64,000 bases of DNA from Rhodococcus rhodnii (lineage in GTDB: Bacteria > Actinomycetota > Actinomycetes > Mycobacteriales > Pseudonocardiaceae). Both the position numbers and the translations under genes were made by a program. The DNA lies in the NCBI GenBank assembly GCA_000720375.1, contig JOAA01000001.1, forward strand, positions 558,001 through 622,000, in the 5' to 3' direction. The notes beneath the pieces were generated by a model, which worked only from the letters and a program-made list of their open reading frames with translations, made no database searches and was not told the origin of the DNA. Each line of letters begins with the position of its first letter. Position 1 is the first letter of the stretch. This document shows positions 8,489-16,803 of this stretch, piece by piece.

Positions 8489-9516
8489 ATCGTCGGCACC
8501 TCCACCCGCATGCCCTCGACCAGACCCGGGCTGGTGATCTCGACGCGGCTGGCGGTGAACAGGCCGGGCTCGACCTCGATGGTGTGCCTTCCGTTCTGGT
8601 CGACCACCACGACCGCGTACGCGCCACCCGGCACGACGGTCAGCGCTTCGACCGGGACGGTGAGCACCCCACGCCGTGACTCGCCAGGAAAGATCACGGT
8701 GACCGGGCCTTCGAACACCCCGCCGAGTTCGGTCTGCGGGCTGGTGATCAGGATGTCCACCCCGATGGTCTGCCGGTCCTGGCTGGTGTTCTGCCCGTTC
8801 TGCGGTGGCTGGGTGGCGGTGGACTCGATGGTCCTGACCACTCCGGTGACCGATCGGCCGCCGAACAGTCGCACTTGGACGGTCTGATCCACCGCCGCCA
8901 TCGACCGATGCCGCCGATCGAGGTCCACGTGCACACCGTGCTCGGTCCCGGTCCCGGTGACGAGTGCCTCACCGGGCCGGGCCATCGCACCGACCAAGCC
9001 GTTGGTTGCTGTCACCCGCACCGGACCAGCCGCGACGAGTGCGTCCCCTGGCTCGACCGTGCCGGTCTCGGTGAGCCCGAGCGACTTCTGCCAGCGCTTC
9101 ACCGCGTTCACGGTCGCCGTGGTGTACGTGTCGTCCGGAGTGAAGGTCGCGTGGCCGAGATCGACGAGATTGCGCTCGAGTTGCCGGACGTCCTCCCCTT
9201 TCACAGCACGGTTCAACGGCCGGTAGAACGGCAACGTCCCGTAGAACAACGGGATCGACCGCTGATCAACCGCGTACACCTGCTGTCCACGGGAGATCAC
9301 GTGGCCGACGCCAGGCATGGCTGTGACCGTGCCTTGCCGTTGAGCGACAAGCTGGATCGAACCCACGTACCCGAGCTGGCCTGGCTGTTGGATCGACGAC
9401 ACCAGATCGCCGCGCGTGACCGGAGCCGTGGGCAACGGTTTCTGCTCGGCCTGCGGCTGGGCTTGGCTCGTGCATGCCGTGGCGAGCAAGGCGATGGCCG
9501 CTATCCACACTCTCAC
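8485..9516 (-). CDS. Efflux periplasmic adaptor-like lipoprotein with peptidoglycan-binding domain
   Basis: A 343-residue secreted protein. Its short signal ends in a lipobox-like LLATACTS, giving a lipid-anchored Cys. An HlyD/MacA-like beta-barrel/lipoyl part flanks a PG_binding_1-like domain (KGEDVRQLERNLVDLGH ... VKRWQKSLGL), an arrangement common in actinobacterial adaptors of MacB pumps. The GTG start at 9516 overlaps the stop of the preceding lipoprotein gene (GTGA). It probably links the MacB permease to substrate outside the membrane. Confidence 0.82.
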   Translation of the reverse strand: MRVWIAAIALLATACTSQAQPQAEQKPLPTAPVTRGDLVSSIQQPGQLGYVGSIQLVAQRQGTVTAMPGVGHVISRGQQVYAVDQRSIPLFYGTLPFYRPLNRAVKGEDVRQLERNLVDLGHATFTPDDTYTTATVNAVKRWQKSLGLTETGTVEPGDALVAAGPVRVTATNGLVGAMARPGEALVTGTGTEHGVHVDLDRRHRSMAAVDQTVQVRLFGGRSVTGVVRTIESTATQPPQNGQNTSQDRQTIGVDILITSPQTELGGVFEGPVTVIFPGESRRGVLTVPVEALTVVPGGAYAVVVVDQNGRHTIEVEPGLFTASRVEITSPGLVEGMRVEVPTI

Positions 9517-10016
9517 TTGCCGTTACCGCCCTTGGGGCCAGGAGGATCCAGCAGGTTGCGCATGCCGGGCGGCAGATGTTGCCCGCAGGCCTGGGAAGCG
9601 GGCTGCCACGCCGGCGAGTCGTAGACGTGTTTGTCGATGACGAACCGGTTGTCGGGCGTCGGATCCGGCATGTCGACGCCGTGCTCCCGCATGCACCGGG
9701 AAAAAGCAAGCCATTGCTCGGGCGTGCCCTTCTGGTTCGGTACACCGGCCGCGACCAAGGCGTCGTTCAGCGGCTCACGGCACTCCCGTCGGTCGTTCTG
9801 ATACGCCTCGTCCCGTCCTTCGGGTTCCTGGAACACCGGCAGGCCGTCCTCGTTGAAGGTCGGGTCCGGCACCTGGTGGCCACGGTCGCGCATGCACTGG
9901 CTGAAGCCGACCGCGGTCCGGCTGATGTCCTCGGACTTCGCGGGCTTGACCGGTTCGGTGTTCGCCTGGCAGCCGGCCAGCACGACGGCCGCGATGATCA
10001 ACATGGCTTTTCTCAT
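9513..10016 (-). CDS. Small lipoprotein with duplicated FSxCMRxxG motif
   Basis: A 167-residue protein beginning MRKAMLIIAAVVLAGC, a lipoprotein signal with lipobox LAGC. The mature part contains two similar motifs, FSQCMRDRGHQVPDPTF and FSRCMREHGVDMPDPTP, i.e. an internal duplication, plus two more Cys. Such small lipoproteins recur next to actinobacterial MacAB-type operons; their function is not known to me. The ATG at 10016 is preferred over the longer open frame, which would run through the divergent promoter. It is the first gene of the efflux operon, divergent from the two-component pair. Confidence 0.75.
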   Translation of the reverse strand: MRKAMLIIAAVVLAGCQANTEPVKPAKSEDISRTAVGFSQCMRDRGHQVPDPTFNEDGLPVFQEPEGRDEAYQNDRRECREPLNDALVAAGVPNQKGTPEQWLAFSRCMREHGVDMPDPTPDNRFVIDKHVYDSPAWQPASQACGQHLPPGMRNLLDPPGPKGGNGK

Positions 10017-10104
10017 GGGCCGCACCCTGCTCGCGGGCGCATCAACACCGCGTGCGCGAAAGTTTTGAACTCGTCTTGATCCGGCTGGGTGTCTACTGGG
10101 ATGT

Positions 10105-10755
10105 ATGCGTGTGCTTGTCGTCGAGGACGACGCTGTGCTGGCCGAGGCGATCGCCCGTGGCCTGCGGCGGCACGCGATGAGCGTCGACGTGGCCGTTGAT
10201 GGCGCGCGAGCCTTGGAGTGCGCGGCGGTCACGCGGTACGACGTGGTCGTGCTCGACCGTGACCTGCCTGGTGTGCACGGCGACGACGTCTGCACGCAAC
10301 TGACCGGCGACAGCACCCGGATCCTGATGTTGACGGCGGCTTCGACCGTGCGTGACCGGGTTTCCGGGTTGAACCTCGGCGCCGACGACTACCTGCCGAA
10401 ACCCTTCGCGTTCGACGAGCTGGTCGCCCGTGTGCATGCGTTGTTGCGCCGATCCGCACCCGCCCGTGCCCCAGTGGTGTCCCGTGCGGGGATCACCCTC
10501 GACCCGGCACAGCGCGTGGTGTTCCGCGACGGCCGGTTCATTCGCCTGTCCCCTAAGGAGTTCGCCGTGTTGTACGTTCTGCTTTCGGCGGATGGCGCGG
10601 TGGTCAGCGCCGAAGAGCTGCTCGACCGCGCGTGGGACGAACACGCCGACCCCTTCACCAACAGCATGCGCACCACAATCGGGACGCTGCGCAAGAAGCT
10701 CGGCGAACCGCCTGTGATCGGCACAGTTGTCGGCGCGGGGTATCAGATCCGATGA
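10105..10755 (+). CDS. OmpR-family response regulator
   Basis: A 216-residue regulator: a receiver domain with acidic pocket VEDD, phosphoacceptor Asp51 (VVLDRDLPG) and a conserved Lys in LPKPFAF, followed by a winged-helix DNA-binding domain (LSPKEFAVLYVLL ... NSMRTTIGTLRKKLG). It lies divergently from the efflux operon and overlaps the histidine-kinase gene by 4 bases (ATGA). Control of the neighbouring pump is the likely role, inferred from position. Confidence 0.92.
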   Translation: MRVLVVEDDAVLAEAIARGLRRHAMSVDVAVDGARALECAAVTRYDVVVLDRDLPGVHGDDVCTQLTGDSTRILMLTAASTVRDRVSGLNLGADDYLPKPFAFDELVARVHALLRRSAPARAPVVSRAGITLDPAQRVVFRDGRFIRLSPKEFAVLYVLLSADGAVVSAEELLDRAWDEHADPFTNSMRTTIGTLRKKLGEPPVIGTVVGAGYQIR

Positions 10756-11819
10756 GGCTCACCGCGCGCACCCGGCTGACGTTGTTGTTCTCCGCTTTGA
10801 TCGCGTTCTCCGGTGCGGTCCTGGCAGTGATCATCATCGTGCTCTCGTTCACCCCCAACCGGACCGCGTCCGAACCCAAGATTCCGCCGAACAAGGTGGT
10901 CGTGCTGGAGAAGACCCAGATCGACCAGATGGGCGTGGACATCAAAGCCCAGGCACGCAACGAACTGCTGGACCGGCTGATGCTCGGTGCCGGGATCGGG
11001 ATCGGCGTGCTGACCGTGGGTTCGGCCGGACTCGGCTGGCTGCTGGCCGGTCGGGTACTGCGCCCGGTGCACGTCGTGTCCGGCACCGCCCGGCGGCTTT
11101 CCCAGCAGAACCTGCACGAACGCATCCCGGTCAGCGGTCCGCAGGACGAAATGCGTGAGCTGGCCGAGACTTTCAACGACATGCTGGCCCGGCTGCAGCG
11201 ATCCTTCGACGCCCAAAGCCATTTCGCCGCCAACGCGGCGCATGAACTACGCGGCCCGATGACCACCCAGCGAACTCTGGTCGAGGTCGCCGCCTGCGCG
11301 CCCGACGCCCCGCCCCCGCTGCGCGAACTGGCCAGCTCGCTGGGCCCGGTGCTGGACCGCCAGGAACGGCTGGTCAACGGCCTGTTGGAACTCGCATGGA
11401 GCGAGCACGGCGTGACCACGGTCGAGCCCGTCCGGGTCGATTCGCTTGTCCGCGCGCCGGGCGCTTCGCTGTCGCTCGACCCTTTGATCGTGCGCGGCGA
11501 TCCGACGCTGCTGGACCTGATGGTGGACAACCTGGTCCGCAACGCCTTCACCCACGGCCGGGACGTCTGGATCAGCACCACGGCGGACACGTTGTGCGTG
11601 GAGAACACCGGCGATGTGGTGTCGGCTGAGCGTCTCGCGACGTTGACCGAGCCGTTCCGCCGAGGCAGCCAGGACCGCTTGAACAGCAACGGAACCGGTC
11701 TCGGTTTGGCGATCGTCAATGCTGTTGTCCGTGCCCACAACGCCTCTCTCGAGCTGGCGCCGCGTCCTGGGGGAGGAATTCGCGCGACAGTCCGGTTTCC
11801 AGCTGGCACCATGCGGTGA
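10752..11819 (+). CDS. Sensor histidine kinase
   Basis: A 355-residue kinase: TM1 at about 9-31, a short extracytoplasmic loop, TM2 at about 77-100, a HAMP domain, the H-box with His164 in AAHELRGP, the N-box VDNLVRNAFTHG and the G-box GTGLGLAIV. The sensor loop is only about 45 residues, so it may sense the membrane or an accessory protein such as the nearby lipoprotein (inference). The H-box has Gly where Thr is usual (HELRTP). The ATG start overlaps the regulator stop. Confidence 0.92.
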   Translation: MRLTARTRLTLLFSALIAFSGAVLAVIIIVLSFTPNRTASEPKIPPNKVVVLEKTQIDQMGVDIKAQARNELLDRLMLGAGIGIGVLTVGSAGLGWLLAGRVLRPVHVVSGTARRLSQQNLHERIPVSGPQDEMRELAETFNDMLARLQRSFDAQSHFAANAAHELRGPMTTQRTLVEVAACAPDAPPPLRELASSLGPVLDRQERLVNGLLELAWSEHGVTTVEPVRVDSLVRAPGASLSLDPLIVRGDPTLLDLMVDNLVRNAFTHGRDVWISTTADTLCVENTGDVVSAERLATLTEPFRRGSQDRLNSNGTGLGLAIVNAVVRAHNASLELAPRPGGGIRATVRFPAGTMR

Positions 11820-12188
11820 ATGGCTCGCCTGCGCGACGTTGTCATCGATTGCAAGCACCCGGCCTCGCTCGCCCGGTTCTGGGCGGCCGTGCTGGACGAC
11901 TACGAGATCGCCCCTTATGACGACGAAGAACTAGCCCGGCTGCGAAGTATCGGCATCGAGTCACCTGAAGACGACCCGACCGTCCTGCTGCAACGCCTTG
12001 ACGGCGCGGCACCTCGCATCTTCCTGGTGCTGGTGCCCGAGCCGAAGACTGTGAAGAACCGCGTCCACCTGGACATCGACGGCGACGTGGACGCGATTGT
12101 CGCCTTGGGCGCGACTCTCGTCGCGACGTACGACGATCACCATCTCCTCAACGACCCGGAAGGCAATGAGTTTTGCGTTTTCCCGTGA
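11820..12188 (+). CDS. VOC-superfamily (glyoxalase-like) protein
   Basis: A 122-residue glyoxalase-like protein starting LRDVVIDCKHPASLARFWAAVL and ending in the typical NDPEGNEFCVFP. This is the single-domain VOC type with an unknown substrate that is common in actinomycetes. The ATG directly abuts the kinase stop, and its own stop overlaps the methyltransferase start, so it may be co-transcribed with both. Confidence 0.85.
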   Translation: MARLRDVVIDCKHPASLARFWAAVLDDYEIAPYDDEELARLRSIGIESPEDDPTVLLQRLDGAAPRIFLVLVPEPKTVKNRVHLDIDGDVDAIVALGATLVATYDDHHLLNDPEGNEFCVFP

Positions 12189-13057
12189 TCTACGAACACC
12201 CGTTGGCGTACGTCCTCGGCTTGCAAGGCGTCGCACTGCTTCAGGGATTCATCGGAGAACACGACCGGGACTTCATCGAGGCCAGACTCGCGGAAATCCG
12301 TGAACTGCTGGCGAACGAGCAGCTCACCAAGCCGGTCGAAGTCACCCCGGTGAGCACAGTGGACGGTTACCGCACCTGGTCGGCCACGTACGACCGCCCG
12401 TCCAACCCGGTCTTCGCGATGGATGTGCCCATCCTCAAGGAGATCCTCGCGGACGTCCCCACCGGCGTCGCGTTGGACGCGGCGTGCGGGACCGGTCGGT
12501 ACGCGGAACTGCTTGCCGAGCAAGGGCATCGGGTGATCGGTGTGGACAGTTCACCGGACATGCTCGAGCTGGCCCGCAAACGCTTGCCGGACAGCGAGTT
12601 CCGCGAGGGCAATCTGCACCACCTGCCGGTCGACGAGGTGGACTTGATCCTGTGTGGACTGGCGTTGACGCACAACCCGGACCTTGAGCCGATCTTCGCG
12701 CAGTTCGCCAGGGTGTTGCGGCCCGGCGGGCATCTGGTCATCGTCGACATGCATCCGGACGCGATCCTGCGTGGTTCGATCCCTACCGTTCGCGGGCCGG
12801 GAGGCGAGCCTTGCCGGGTCGTCACGTATCGCCACTCGATCGGTGACTACCTCCGTGCGGCACTCAACAACGGGCTGGCTGTCCGGCGTTGCGAGGAGTT
12901 GCGTGCCGCCGCGATGCTCGAAAAGGCCGACGACCCCGGCCCGTGGGACGTCTGGCCCTGGTCGTTGGCCGCTTTGGCGCCGGCCGCCGCGTACGCCGCG
13001 ACCGGTCCACAGCTAGTCATCTGGCATTTCCAGGCCAATACCTTGCGCACGATGTAA
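12185..13057 (+). CDS. SAM-dependent methyltransferase
   Basis: A class I methyltransferase of about 290 residues. The SAM-binding motif I is VALDAACGTGRYAELL, with later VIGVDSS and FARVLRPGGHLVIVDMHPD. The GTG at 12185 is chosen because it overlaps the VOC stop as GTGA; a TTG at 12173 is the other possibility. The N-terminal ~60 residues before the SAM domain are not typical and could be a separate small domain. The substrate is unknown. Confidence 0.82.
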   Translation: MIYEHPLAYVLGLQGVALLQGFIGEHDRDFIEARLAEIRELLANEQLTKPVEVTPVSTVDGYRTWSATYDRPSNPVFAMDVPILKEILADVPTGVALDAACGTGRYAELLAEQGHRVIGVDSSPDMLELARKRLPDSEFREGNLHHLPVDEVDLILCGLALTHNPDLEPIFAQFARVLRPGGHLVIVDMHPDAILRGSIPTVRGPGGEPCRVVTYRHSIGDYLRAALNNGLAVRRCEELRAAAMLEKADDPGPWDVWPWSLAALAPAAAYAATGPQLVIWHFQANTLRTM

Positions 13058-13077
13058 TCGGGCGCTAGGGTTTTGGT

Positions 13078-13542
13078 ATGACCGAGTCGGACGCCAGGAA
13101 CCTCCTTCTGCTCGACGAGCAGGCTTGCTTCGCGTTGTACGCGGCGTCCAGAGCGGTCACGGACGTGTACCGGCCACTGCTTGCCGAGCTGGATCTGACG
13201 TATCCGCAGTACCTCGTGATGCTGGTGCTGTGGGAGCGGGACAACCAGCCGATCAAGCAGATCGGTGCCGCCCTTCACCTCGACTACGGCACCGTCTCCC
13301 CGCTGCTCAAGCGGCTGGAGGCGCGTGGGCTGGTGCGACGCGAGCGACAGGCGGACGACGAGCGAAGCGTCGTGGTGAGCCTGACGCCGGAGGGGGTCGC
13401 CATGCGCGAACGAGCGCAGGAGATCCCGCCGGCGATCGGATGTGCGCTGGGCCTGGACGACCAGGGCCGCAGGGCGCTCATCGACCTGTTGCGCGACGTC
13501 ACCACGTCCGCCCGGAACTCTGCGACCAAAGGAGAAGACTGA
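13078..13542 (+). CDS. ohrR: MarR-family peroxide-sensing repressor, OhrR-like
   Basis: A 154-residue MarR winged-helix protein. The N-terminal LLLDEQACFALYAASRAV carries the single reactive Cys position typical of OhrR, and the DNA-binding region is LDYGTVSPLLKRLEARGLVRRER. It sits directly before an OsmC/Ohr-family gene, the classic OhrR target, so organic-hydroperoxide sensing is a strong inference. Confidence 0.88.
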   Translation: MTESDARNLLLLDEQACFALYAASRAVTDVYRPLLAELDLTYPQYLVMLVLWERDNQPIKQIGAALHLDYGTVSPLLKRLEARGLVRRERQADDERSVVVSLTPEGVAMRERAQEIPPAIGCALGLDDQGRRALIDLLRDVTTSARNSATKGED

Positions 13543-13544
13543 CC

Positions 13545-13982
13545 ATGCCAAGCCGCGACGCGACCACCCACTGGGAAGGCGACCTGCAGGCGGGTGGCGG
13601 CAACGTCACCCTCGACTCGTCCAACGCCGGACAGTTCCGCGTCACCTTCCCGGCCCGCACCGGCGACCCGGAGGGCATGACCAGCCCGGAAGAGCTGCTC
13701 GCCGCGGCGCACTCGTCCTGCCTGGCGATGAACTTCACCGGCACGGTGAAGAAGGCGGGCTTCACACCGGGCACTGTGGACGTCAGCGCCGAGGTCACGC
13801 TCGGCCCGGACCCCGAGGGCGGCTTCAAGCTCACCGAGATCGCGGTGACGCTGGTCGCCAAGGTCGACGGCCTCGACAAGGACAAGTTCGCCGAGCTCGC
13901 GGCGACCGCCGAGAAGACCTGCCCGATCTCCAAGGCGCTGGCGGGCACGACCATCACGCTGGACGCTTCGCTCGCGGAGTAG
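13545..13982 (+). CDS. OsmC/Ohr-family peroxiredoxin
   Basis: A 145-residue thiol peroxidase with both catalytic Cys regions, SPEELLAAAHSSCLAM and KTCPISKAL. The pattern is nearer OsmC than classical Ohr. It reduces organic hydroperoxides (family knowledge). The ATG at 13545 lies 2 bases after the MarR-type regulator's stop, preceded by an AAAGGAGAAG ribosome-binding site inside that gene's end. Confidence 0.9.
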   Translation: MPSRDATTHWEGDLQAGGGNVTLDSSNAGQFRVTFPARTGDPEGMTSPEELLAAAHSSCLAMNFTGTVKKAGFTPGTVDVSAEVTLGPDPEGGFKLTEIAVTLVAKVDGLDKDKFAELAATAEKTCPISKALAGTTITLDASLAE

Positions 13983-14008
13983 TCCGACTGTGGTTAACGT
14001 CATGAATC

Positions 14009-15421
14009 ATGACGGTGAGCAGGCGTGACCTTCTCGTGGGACTCGGTGCGGCCATGACCGGTTTCGGCATGGCCGCACCGCCCGACTGGGACCGGTTGCG
14101 CAGACGTCTCGCCGGACCTCTTTACCTGCCACAGGATCCGGGATACGCCACGGTCCGGCAGGGCTACTTCACCATCCACGATGGACAGCGTCCGGCGGCG
14201 GTCGCCCGCTGCACGCGGATTGAGGACGTCCAGGTCTGCGTGGAATTCGCGGCTGCCACCCGGACACCGGTGAGCGCACGCAGCGGCGGCCACAGCTACG
14301 CCGGATACTCCACACGGGACGGCAGCCTGGTCGTGGACCTAAGCCAGCTCTCCGGAATCCAGGTCTACCCAGACGGTACGGCCGTGATCGGCGCGGGCGC
14401 TCAGCTGATCGACGTCTACGCGGGGATCGCCCAAGCAGGACGGCTGCTCCCGGGCGGAACATGTCCGTCAGTGGGCATCGCCGGTCTCACGTTGGGCGGT
14501 GGAATCGGTGTCACAGCGCGGAAGTACGGCCTGACGTGCGACCGGCTCGTCTCCGCCCAGATCGTCACGGCGGACAGCAGGTTGCGGACAGTGTCCGCGG
14601 TCGCAGAACCCGAGCTGTTCTGGGCCTTGCGCGGCGGTGGTGGCGGGAACTTCGGCATTGTCACGTCGTTCACCTTCCAGACCTTTCCGGCCACCGATCT
14701 GACTGTGTTCGCTGTGGAGTTCCCGCCGGCTGCGTTGCCGGCTTTGCTTCACGGTTGGCAGTCTTGGCCTGTGCCTGACGAAGTGTGGTCGAATGTCAGT
14801 ATTCAGGGCGATCCGCAGGCGACCACATGGGTCGACGGATGCTTCGTCGGTTCTTCCTCAGGCGTCCAGCCCCATCTCGACAAGCTCACGCGACTCGTTG
14901 GCACGCAACCCCTGACGCGGATTGTGAAACAGTTCAGCTACTTCGAGGCGATGCGGTACTTCGCGGGATGTTCGGAGTTGTCGCTGAAGGAATGCCACCC
15001 GGGCTGGAACAGCGATGCCGGTCTGCTTGATCGCGGGTCCTATGTGTCCACGTCACGAATGATCGGTGCGCCGCTGCGTGATCCGGCCGCCACAGCCGCT
15101 TTGCTCCGCAGCTCTCCCGGCCTGACCACGCAGTTCGACAGCTTCGGTGGCGCGATCGCCCGTGGGCCCGACACCGCTTTCCCGTACCGCCAAAGCGTTG
15201 CGAGCATGCAGATCATGCACGAGTCGGATCGCCGGGCGATCGCCCACGTCCGCGACGAGGCCGCTCGTGAATTCGGGCAGACGGGCTACATCAACTACAT
15301 CGACCCGCAGATGCCCAACTGGGCACAGGCGTACTACGGCACCAACCTCGCGAAGCTCCGCTCGATCGCCAAACGCTACGACCCAGGCCGGGTCTTCGCG
15401 TTCGCCCAGGGCCTCAGTTGA
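14009..15421 (+). CDS. Secreted FAD-linked oxidoreductase (berberine-bridge type)
   Basis: A 470-residue flavoprotein with an N-terminal twin-arginine-like signal SRRDLLVGLG. The FAD domain has RSGGHSYAGYS (His for 8-alpha linkage) and GGTCPSVGIAG (Cys for 6-S linkage), so bicovalent FAD is predicted. The BBE C-terminal motif YINYIDPQ ... YYGTNLAKL is complete. The family includes sugar oxidases and natural-product oxidases; the substrate here cannot be named. It stands alone. Confidence 0.88.
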   Translation: MTVSRRDLLVGLGAAMTGFGMAAPPDWDRLRRRLAGPLYLPQDPGYATVRQGYFTIHDGQRPAAVARCTRIEDVQVCVEFAAATRTPVSARSGGHSYAGYSTRDGSLVVDLSQLSGIQVYPDGTAVIGAGAQLIDVYAGIAQAGRLLPGGTCPSVGIAGLTLGGGIGVTARKYGLTCDRLVSAQIVTADSRLRTVSAVAEPELFWALRGGGGGNFGIVTSFTFQTFPATDLTVFAVEFPPAALPALLHGWQSWPVPDEVWSNVSIQGDPQATTWVDGCFVGSSSGVQPHLDKLTRLVGTQPLTRIVKQFSYFEAMRYFAGCSELSLKECHPGWNSDAGLLDRGSYVSTSRMIGAPLRDPAATAALLRSSPGLTTQFDSFGGAIARGPDTAFPYRQSVASMQIMHESDRRAIAHVRDEAAREFGQTGYINYIDPQMPNWAQAYYGTNLAKLRSIAKRYDPGRVFAFAQGLS

Positions 15422-15455
15422 CGAAGTCCTTGACTTCGAGTCCGCTTGAGGTTCC

Positions 15456-15489
15456 AGGATGGCGGCATGCCGAATCACACCGCCATCCT
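15456..15489. terminator. Hairpin between convergent genes
   Basis: A perfect 10-bp stem AGGATGGCGG / CCGCCATCCT with a 14-base loop lies between the flavin oxidase gene and the convergent pcaG gene. No U-tract is evident, as usual in high-GC actinomycetes. A bidirectional terminator is plausible. Confidence 0.45.
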
Positions 15490-15569
15490 CCTGCGCCGCC
15501 AATTCTCAAGGGCCCTCGCGCCTTGGCTGAAACACCGCGACCGCGGCACCGGCACGGCCAGGCCGCCGC

Positions 15570-16091
15570 CTAGACGTCGAAGAACACCGTTTCACCCTCG
15601 CCCTGCAGGCGGATGTCGAACCTGTACCCGTCCTCGGTCGGCGTGGCGATCAACGTGTGCCGTCGCGCGGGATCCACACTGGACAGCACCGGGTCTTCAG
15701 CGTCATCGGCGAAGTAGATCCGGGTGACCACACGGTTCAGCAGGCCACGGGCGAACACCGAAACATCGATGTGCGGAGCCTGCCCGGGAATCGCACCCGG
15801 CATCAAGGTCAAGATCCAGTAGTTGCCGTCCGCATCGGTCGGGCAGCGGCCGAAGGCGCGGAATTCCTTGCGTAGCGGGCCGGATGGGTCGTCGGGGTGG
15901 TCGAAATGCCCGTCCGGATCGGCCTGCCAGGTCTCGATCATCGCGTCGGGCACCGGTTGCCCGGCGCCGTCGAAAACCGTGCCGACGATCCGGATCGCAC
16001 CGGGGGTGTCGAGAGGAACGACTGTTGGGCCGTCGGGCCACGGAAGTCCGATCGACAGGAACGGCCCGACGGTTTGCGAAGGAGTCGTCAT
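15570..16091 (-). CDS. pcaG: Protocatechuate 3,4-dioxygenase alpha subunit
   Basis: 173 residues of the intradiol-dioxygenase alpha type: N-terminal PSQTVGPFLSIGLPW, a middle GQPVPDAMIETWQADPDG strand pair, and HIDVSVFARGLLNRVVTRIYF. Alpha subunits do not carry the iron ligands, consistent with what is seen. The ATG at 16091 overlaps the beta-subunit stop by 4 bases. With the beta subunit it cleaves protocatechuate to 3-carboxy-cis,cis-muconate. Confidence 0.93.
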   Translation of the reverse strand: MTTPSQTVGPFLSIGLPWPDGPTVVPLDTPGAIRIVGTVFDGAGQPVPDAMIETWQADPDGHFDHPDDPSGPLRKEFRAFGRCPTDADGNYWILTLMPGAIPGQAPHIDVSVFARGLLNRVVTRIYFADDAEDPVLSSVDPARRHTLIATPTEDGYRFDIRLQGEGETVFFDV

Positions 16092-16792
16092 TCGTCGTCC
16101 ACTTCCTCCTCGAAGGGCGTGGCGTCCTGGCCACGCAGCACGATGTCGAACGAGAAAGCCAAGGCCCAGTTCGGAACCGTCCGCGAGATGTCGAACGACG
16201 AGATCATCCGGGCGCGGGCCGCCGGGTCCGGGACCGAGTTGAAGATCGGGTCCTGGGAGAACAGCGGATCGTCCGGGAAGTACATCTGGGTGACCAGGCG
16301 CTGGGTGAACGAACGCCCGAACACCGAGAAGTGGATGTGCGCGGGACGCCAAGCGTTGTCGTGGTTCTGCCACGGGTACGCGCCCGGCTTGATTGTGGTG
16401 AACGTGTACCGGCCCTCGGCGTCGGTCAAAGTCCGCCCGACACCGTCGAAATTCGGGTCGAGAGGGCTCGGCCAGCGGTCCCGGACGTGCTTGTAGCGAC
16501 CGCCCGCGTTGGCCTGCCAGATCTCCACCAATGAGTTCGGCACGGGCTTGCCGTTGCCGTCCAACAGCCTGCCGTGCACGATGATCCGCTGTCCTTGCGG
16601 CTCACCGGCGTGCTGTGCTGTCAGGTCGTTGTCGTCGGGGCCGAGCCTGCCTTCGCCCAGCAATGGTCCGGTGATCTCGGTCAGCTTCTGCGGCAACAGA
16701 ACCGGACGCTGCAACGGGTGCCGGAGCGCAGTCGACTTGTACCCCGGGCTGTCGAGCGGTGGATGTGTGCCGGGCGCGTCGCGTAGATACAA
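16088..16792 (-). CDS. pcaH: Protocatechuate 3,4-dioxygenase beta subunit
   Basis: A 234-residue catalytic subunit. Iron-ligand regions are visible: Tyr in GRYTFTTIKPGAYPW and His residues in RPAHIHFSVFG. The TTG start at 16792 follows a strong AGGAGG site with a 7-base spacer that overlaps the end of pobA; no ATG or GTG fits as well. The order pobA-pcaH-pcaG makes one operon from 4-hydroxybenzoate to carboxymuconate. Confidence 0.94.
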   Translation of the reverse strand: MYLRDAPGTHPPLDSPGYKSTALRHPLQRPVLLPQKLTEITGPLLGEGRLGPDDNDLTAQHAGEPQGQRIIVHGRLLDGNGKPVPNSLVEIWQANAGGRYKHVRDRWPSPLDPNFDGVGRTLTDAEGRYTFTTIKPGAYPWQNHDNAWRPAHIHFSVFGRSFTQRLVTQMYFPDDPLFSQDPIFNSVPDPAARARMISSFDISRTVPNWALAFSFDIVLRGQDATPFEEEVDDE

Positions 16793-16803
16793 CGGTTTTC
16801 CTC

